Assembly: GCA_013054445.1 (NCBI GenBank)
Contig: JAAMPI010001444.1
Coordinates: 1 to 14,398, forward strand
DNA: 14,398 nt
Source: Cudoniella acicularis
Taxonomy: Eukaryota; Ascomycota; Leotiomycetes; Helotiales; Helotiaceae
Reading direction: 5' to 3'
Shown in pieces: positions 9,101-14,398 of this stretch (positions are counted from its first letter, which is position 1; the number at the start of each line of letters is the position of its first letter). The notes under the pieces are model-generated. The model searched no databases. It saw only the letters and a program-made list of their open reading frames with translations, and was not told where the DNA came from. The position numbers and the translations under genes were made by a program.

Positions 9101-10632
9101 TTACATTTTGATGGAAATGTCATAAACATCCAATCCGACCGCCAAGGTCGTCAAGACCGACGCGTACGCAAGCAATATACCCATAGCTTCGACATCACTC
9201 ATGTGCAACGTTGGAATAGTTAGATTGACAAGTCCGGTTAAGAGATTCGCAACGAGAAAGACTGCGAGGCCGTTTCTATTAAAGGCTTCGAGGACCCTGC
9301 TGGTTGAGAAGTCATAAATCTCCTTTTCTGCTTTTGGATCAGTGTTTTTGTATACTTGTGGAAAGAAAATGGTTTCGACGAGGCAGAAGGCGGTGATCTG
9401 GGAACAATTGAAAGCGCAGGTCCACAAAATGTAGGGGAGATTCGCAAGTCGACGGGAGACATTTAGTCTCAGGCCGTAGGAGTAGTCGGTGGTGAAAAAG
9501 TAAAGGAGTATCCAGACAATAGACCAGCCACCGAGGGTCAAAAGAAGCCTTTTGCGCTGAGTAACTCCCGATTGGCTTTTTGTGAGAGCCCGAGGAATAA
9601 CAAACATGCCTGTAGATTGACCGGCGAGAAATATTGCCAGGTATCCAAAGAAGCTGAAGATGCCTTCGCGATTTTTTGAGAATAAATCCGTCCTCGGCGC
9701 TGTCAAGATGAATGCTTTCAGATTGGTAAATTCAAGAGCCACCTGATAGGCGGTTCCAAGGAGAATTGCCAATCCTGTGTATGACGGAATGAACTGAAAG
9801 GCGGACTGAAAGAGAGCCAAAAATGGAGGCAAAAAACCCAGCGTAAAGAAGAAATTCCAATGAACTCCATATTCTGTCACATGCTCGGCATAGTCCAATC
9901 CTTTGACACTATAAAGCCGTATGAAGCCCAGCACAATGAGTGGGAGAGAATGACGCACTGATCGATAAAGACGCGTACTAAGTGCTGTCGTTTTGCCAAC
10001 CAACTTTTCTTTGAGAAGGGGTCGTGCGGCTACAACGCCCGCTGAGAAGACGAAAGAGCCTACCCCTACGTCCATCAATGACGTTCCCCAATTCTCCACC
10101 TTTGCGAATCTTCGAGGGAAGATTCGAAAGTCGACTGCCAGAATCGCTACACATGTAACAACTAACATTGCCCCCCGGTATATGGTTAAGAATGGCTTCT
10201 TTGGTAAGGGATTTTGAGGTTCTGCTTTCGTCTGTTTTGGAGGAACTCGTGGTTTTTTTTGAAGGAGCGTGTTTTGGTAGGGCGTATACGATGGCGACGG
10301 GTGCCAGAATAAGGAGGTTAAGGAGGATGGGCTGCCGGGAGTATAGGGTGATGGCGAGGAGAATTGCTCCAACATTTAGGAGGAAATCGACGGCGAACGC
10401 GAGTGGTGTATATGGCTTGAAGAACGACTGCCGCGATTGCAGCGCCGACCAGAGAGCCAGTGCTGCCTTTCTCAATGTTAGAATGCCCGAAGTGGAGAGG
10501 GAGAAAACTTACTGGAGCCACAGCTGTAACATAGTTGATTTCCGCAATTTCTCCGCCAGTCAAACCAGATACAAAATCCTCTTTCAAGCTTTTGTAGCTC
10601 GCTTTCATCGCTGCTTCAGCTGCCCGCGACAT
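9101..10632 (-). CDS. GWT1: GPI-anchored wall transfer protein 1 (inositol acyltransferase), frame disrupted
   Basis: GWT1 (mammalian PIG-W) acylates the inositol of glucosaminyl-phosphatidylinositol in the ER membrane, an early step in GPI-anchor synthesis, and is the target of the antifungal manogepix. Exon 1 is 10632-10513 ([17 protein letters not shown], a family N-terminal signature) and exon 2 is 10466-9101. Family motifs follow in order: [83 protein letters not shown] and NLLTGLVN, with many hydrophobic membrane segments. As given, exon 2 changes frame at an A8 run (10253-10260, around residue 110). Before it the frame encodes [13 protein letters not shown]...[11 protein letters not shown]; after it the family sequence continues at PRVPPKQTK in the +1 frame. 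With seven A's the protein would be 494 residues, close to the 490 of yeast Gwt1. Read literally it would be cut to about 200 residues. The start at 10632 matches the usual N-terminus; an in-frame ATG at 10692 would add 20 residues. Confidence 0.92.
10253..10260 (-). other. A8 homopolymer causing a +1 frameshift in GWT1
   Basis: Eight T's on the plus strand (A8 in the coding sense) mark the exact place where the conserved GWT1 sequence changes frame. Removing one A restores a single open frame through exon 2. Most likely a sequencing or assembly miscount; a real null allele or programmed frameshift cannot be excluded. Confidence 0.85.
10467..10512 (-). other. Intron 1 of GWT1 (46 nt)
   Basis: A strong GTAAGT donor follows GCTCCA, and a perfect CTAAC branch point lies at 10481-10477. 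Phase requires the acceptor GAAAG (ending at 10467), which leads into GCAGCACTGGCT and the conserved LWSALQSRQ stretch. A more canonical GGCAG lies 4 nt downstream but shifts the frame into an early stop when used with this donor. Confidence 0.75.
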
Positions 10633-11680
10633 TGTGCCAGGTGATTGAGAGTAGAGAATGGTTATTGCGACAGCTTCCGAGTTCTGGATCAAGGTGTTTG
10701 AAGGTGCCAGATTTCGTCGCGTGGTGGTGGAAATTCAAGCGAGCTGATTGGCCAAGTTGTTTATTCTAACATCATTTCTCTTTCAAAACCACAACCTCCT
10801 ATTATATTATCTCACATTTTCAGTCATCGGGACAGATCCCATTTCGACAGATCTCGCAACGTGCCTCGGGAGTTTACTAAGTGCTTAAATATATATTTAC
10901 AGCTTCCAATGACGCAGCTAGGCAGGCAGCCGCCAGCATTCTCCATTAAGACCTGAGGAATGTCCTCTCAAAGACTGTGCCTCTCCCACGTTTCACCTTA
11001 TGAAAGTGTAGCAGGTGGCTGAATGTATATTCCTGTTGCATTGGTGCCGAGGTCTACAAAGCTCCGTTTATTCCCTCAAAATCATACTTCTGGCACACTT
11101 CAGCTCTGCACCGACAAGTTTTACGTGGAATGTGGCCAGATTCCCTATTGCTGCCTCTGAAACTGACCTTATCCTCTCATTTTCTGGTTCCCTTTCAAAT
11201 CGTGACTCAGAGCTCAGATGATGCCAGATGCATAACTGTAGCAGACTCACTCATGTTCCGGAAAGTCTGCAACTTGCTTCAGTAAGCAACTTCTTTGTCC
11301 AGCAAAGAACTGCGTTGAATCATATGTAAGGGATATGTCAAACGTGATGACACGACTAACTTTCCTTTGTATTTTTTTTTAAAGCTCAAAGGGTCTCAAA
11401 GAAATCCCCGAGGAATGCGGAGCCTACGTCACATATATCATAAACCCAACATCCGCTTTCAGATCCTTCACATGTCTATTTGCAAAACTCTTATCTTTGC
11501 TATCAGAGTTGCACGGATATATTTTCGGCTTTACAAATATCCTCATCCTCAAAATCAGCAAGCTCGTATTCAAGGTCAAGAGCAACTTTTGTAAACCGGT
11601 TTCTTCTATCGCTACCACGATAACCGTCACACATTTCTGCCTGGAGTCACAGATTCCCTTGTTTCGGCCCATGTCCTTAG
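10633..11680. promoter_or_regulatory. Divergent intergenic region between GWT1 and the BTB-like gene
   Basis: About 1 kb separates the two divergent coding starts, so it should hold both promoters. Toward GWT1 a CCAAT box (ATTGG on the plus strand, 10747-10751) lies about 115 bases upstream of its ATG. In the middle a TATA-like patch (10887-10899) is followed by a plus-strand CCAAT (10906-10910). The right part (11000-11680) has several short ATG-started frames that would act as upstream frames if the BTB-like transcript begins near the TATA-like patch. None looks like a gene. Confidence 0.5.
10747..10751 (-). promoter_or_regulatory. CCAAT box upstream of GWT1
   Basis: ATTGG on the plus strand reads CCAAT toward GWT1, roughly 115 bases before its start codon. 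That spacing fits fungal CCAAT-binding-complex sites, but the pentamer is short. Confidence 0.3.
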
Positions 11681-13038
11681 ATGGCAAGTATGGCCGTGTC
11701 CACAGAAACCCCTCGAAAACACCATGGCGATCTCCAGCCGATAGCGGTTGGCCCTCTCCCTTCACCACCACTCCGACGACAACTATCATCGACTTCCACA
11801 GCATTTCCAAGTCCAACCGTGGTAGCAGCACATGCCTACCGCCTTGAACGTGCGCCGGCCAGCGCAGATGCAGCTGTATTTCCAAGACGCAAAAGCTTAC
11901 TTGAAGCTGAACCATTCCCGCGCCGCCACTCTGTCATCGCCATACCCTTCGACCTAGCAAGCCACCTATCAACCTTCACGTTCTCACCAACCGGCAAACG
12001 CCTCCCAGCAGTTCCAGAAACCATAGAACTCAGCCCAGACCCCGATATCAAAATCGAAAATGGAACCAATGTCGAGGACACCGATGTCCAGATGACAGGA
12101 ACCAACACAAGCAATGGCAACATACTAGTACAAAACGACCTAACAAAAATCAAAGATATAGCCACCACCACCAAAGCCCGCCAATTCTCAACCGTCACCA
12201 GCACCCTTCCGCAAAAAGTCCCCTTCAACTACATCCACGACCATCTCCACGACTGGGGCGCCGTGTACCTCAACAACGCAAGCACAGCAGATGCATTCAT
12301 CAACGCCGTCTCCCTCCGACGACCAAGCATCTCGCCCTCGCCTCCTCCAAGCCCTAAACACCAAACCCAAAATCACAACCTCGTCACGATCCGTGCACAT
12401 GTAATTCCCCGCGCTAAAGAACGAAAACCCTTCATCATTCAACGCCAATTCGATATCGACGATTTACGAACTAGTCTGCCGATTCCCTCCCCTTCCCCCG
12501 CTCATCCTCATCCTCAAACCCACCACACAGAAATGGAAAACGCAGCAACTAACAATTACAATAACAAGCTCCGCCGCTCATCCCGCACCACCACCACCAC
12601 CCGTCGAGCCTCAGCTCTTCCCTTGAAGGCAAACACGCAAACGCAGATGCAGACACAGGCTCAACGAAGGAAGAGCTTAGATCACGGCCATGTCCATACC
12701 CATGAATCTATATTTTCAGCCAAAGGACCAACACCTATCCGTACGTCTATCTTCCCTCTCCCTCACCTTCCCTCCTTCCCCCCCTCTTTTGTCCACACCC
12801 TTTCCATCCAACCTCAGCTAACCCGTTCCCATTCACAGACGTAGAATACGCCCTCCACTACCTCCCCGTGCTCGGCGCCCTGTTGCTATCAGGTCATATC
12901 CGCAAAAGAGACACGATTGACCTCCCTCTCCCACATCCTGCTGTGTGGAAAGAAGTTTTGTATTATGTGTATACGGGACGGGGGGAGGTTACTGCTGCTA
13001 TGAGGGAGGTGATTTGTTTTTTGGGTGGTAGTGTTTAG
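11681..13038 (+). CDS. BTB/POZ-like domain protein of an uncharacterised fungal family
   Basis: Exons 11681-12740 and 12839-13038 give 419 residues. The BTB-like part is at the C-terminus (about 354-419): HVEYALHYLPVLGALLLSGH, then DLPLPHPAVWKEVLYYVYTG, where the tryptophan/aliphatic run before YVYTG resembles the BTB motif F..FL.Y.YTG. Other conserved-looking segments are FSPTGKRLPAVPE (101-113), PFNYIHDHLHDWGAVYLNN with DAFINAVSLRRPS (181-216), and RKPFIIQRQFDIDDLR (248-263). Low-complexity linkers separate them, including a Thr run near 303-307 and Gln/Thr repeats near 319-328. RRHS, RRKS and RRSS motifs look like possible kinase sites. No DNA-binding domain, signal peptide or membrane segment is evident. 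The ATG at 11681 has a weak context; the in-frame ATG at 11690 (A at -3, G at +4) may be the real start, giving 416 residues. BTB proteins often dimerise or serve as Cul3 adaptors, but I would not assign either role. Confidence 0.85.
12582..12602. repeat. (CAC)n trinucleotide run within the BTB-like gene
   Basis: A short ACC/CAC run encodes consecutive threonines (about residues 303-307) in the low-complexity linker before the BTB-like part. Such runs vary in length between isolates. Confidence 0.7.
12741..12838 (+). other. Intron of the BTB-like gene (98 nt)
   Basis: Donor GTACGT, perfect CTAAC branch point at 12818-12822, acceptor TTCACAG. Splicing in phase 1 forms a His codon across the junction and joins GPTPI to HVEYALHYLPV, opening 66 further residues to the TAG at 13036-13038. 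Without splicing the frame ends at about 12844. Confidence 0.92.
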
Positions 13039-14398
13039 GGGATTAGAGTGTGAGGGGAGGGTGAAGTGTGAGTGGGGTGTGAAGGCTTTTGATAGTGTGA
13101 CGAGTTGTAAACAGGTTGGGATGAAGTAGGCAGAGAGGGATATGCCGTTGCGATTTTTTAAGGAGTTTGGGAGGAGGGAAGGAGACAAGTCAGGGGAGAT
13201 ACCTAGCGAACTTATTCATTTACGACGGGTATTCCGAGGTTTACAATTCTTATATATCTTAATATCTTAATACCTCATAGCGTTTCCTTATTTTTTCAAG
13301 CCTTGATCGAGTATAGTCTTCCTTTCCCTTTCACGAACAGCTAGTTACCGTCACGAAGTACTTGAGCGATGAACATTGTATGTAAGATTAACATAATTAA
13401 GGTCGAATTAATATCAAATTATCCTATACTCGTATCTTATTCGCCACCTTCCTCGAATACAAAACATAAACACCGTGGTACTGCGGATTACCAGATTAGT
13501 AGTTAGTTGATTCCTTCATTTACTCAAGCCAAGGTCTCTCTCTCTCTTCCAGCCTGTATTTTTTTTAAAAATAAATTCCTTAGTGAAATGTTTTGTTAAA
13601 AAGTAGTAAAAAAATAGGCAGTATTGATTTTCTTCATTTTTATAAATTACGGTGATCTAGTAGGGCAGGTGCATCGTGATATATTACAGTAAGTAAGTGA
13701 GTGAATAGATTGAGCTTGAAATAAAGGAGGCTGACTCTAAGCAAGATGCAGTAGAAAGGTCGGAGCTAGCGAAGCAGGTATCATGTGTGTAGAGAGCAGA
13801 ATAAAAAAGAGAGAGGATAGGAAAGCCCTTGTGTATCCCTTGGATATACATATGTCTATATTCATGCATACATGATCTTCTTCACATCTCTAATCCATTC
13901 TACAGTAGAAGATCTCATTATCTCATTTACTCTAGGCTATGAAACAATCTCTCCTCTTAATATATGGTGCACCCGTGTACTTGAATGCTATTAGGCAGCT
14001 CTGAAAAGGATGACTATCTTAGCTAAGTATTCCTAATTCCTGATTGTTCTTTCGTATCTCATATACCAGCAATAAAATTAAGCAAAGAGAAAGAAACTAT
14101 GTATCATTCGTTTTTTCAACATACATTGCAAGAAAACCCCCGAGAGAATATCTCTCAGTTTACTGAATAATCCAATCGCCTCCAACTATATGAAGACAAG
14201 GTGTTAAAGTTAAGATGATATAGTAGATAATAGGAACCTTAGCGCAGAGAAGAAAACTTCCTGTCTCTCTCTCTTTCTTTCATGCCTACAAAACCCAAGC
14301 AAGACAGAACGGGACAACATGACCCAAATATTGGTCTGACCTGGTACACAAGTGTTACTGTACCAACCACTTGGCATAGTGTGAAATTGGAACGCGTA
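13039..14398. other. 3' region of the BTB-like gene and AT-rich intergenic DNA
   Basis: The first ~150 bases are strikingly G/T-rich on the plus strand and probably form the 3' UTR. From about 13200 to the end the DNA is AT-rich, with short repeats (ATCTTAAT-like copies near 13252-13275, CT runs near 13536-13549 and 14262-14275). Open frames are short and unrecognisable on both strands. No tRNA or transposon end was seen. Confidence 0.55.

Noticed and set aside
11497..11847. Plus-strand frame of 116 codons overlapping the start of the BTB-like gene
   Set aside because: It lies in a different frame from the spliced BTB-like gene, with no recognisable motif. Only its internal ATG at 11671 is kept, as a possible upstream start.
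1..14398. A biosynthetic cluster, defence system, CRISPR array or intact mobile element
   Set aside because: The supported genes belong to unrelated cellular processes and no terminal repeats, transposase, polymerase or synthase motifs were seen. The region reads as ordinary fungal chromosome.

Overview
The window looks like nuclear DNA of a filamentous ascomycete (Pezizomycotina). The genes are far apart, carry short introns (46-98 nt) with GT...AG ends and CTRAC/CTGAT-type branch points, and encode fungal protein families. A leotiomycete-like fungus is a guess only. There are no bacterial-type operons, rRNAs, convincing tRNAs, CRISPR arrays or intact transposons.

Layout, left to right. (1) 1-2569 has no recognisable gene. 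It is AT-rich with long pyrimidine tracts and microsatellites, and probably holds the 3' end of the kinase transcript plus intergenic DNA. (2) 6353-2570, minus strand: a three-exon gene for a 1227-residue Ser/Thr kinase of the KIN4 (spindle-position checkpoint) family, with a complete catalytic core, a long activation-segment insertion and long disordered tails. (3) 6354-9100: a long 5' leader and promoter region for the kinase, with a hexanucleotide repeat. It also contains one possible unrecognised small gene (8056-7814, minus). (4) 10632-9101, minus strand: GWT1, the multi-membrane-spanning ER inositol acyltransferase of GPI-anchor synthesis. As given, its reading frame is broken by a +1 shift in an 8-A run at 10253-10260; with seven A's the protein would be 494 residues and full length. 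(5) 10633-11680: the divergent intergenic region between GWT1 and the next gene. (6) 11681-13038, plus strand: a two-exon gene for a 419-residue protein with a BTB/POZ-like C-terminus, of an uncharacterised fungal family. (7) 13039-14398: a G/T-rich presumed 3' UTR, then AT-rich DNA without a recognisable gene.

The three main genes act in different processes (mitotic checkpoint signalling, GPI-anchor synthesis, and an unknown BTB-type role). Nothing suggests a cluster or a new system. The points most worth checking are the GWT1 homopolymer frameshift, the candidate small minus-strand gene, and the kinase's activation-segment insertion.
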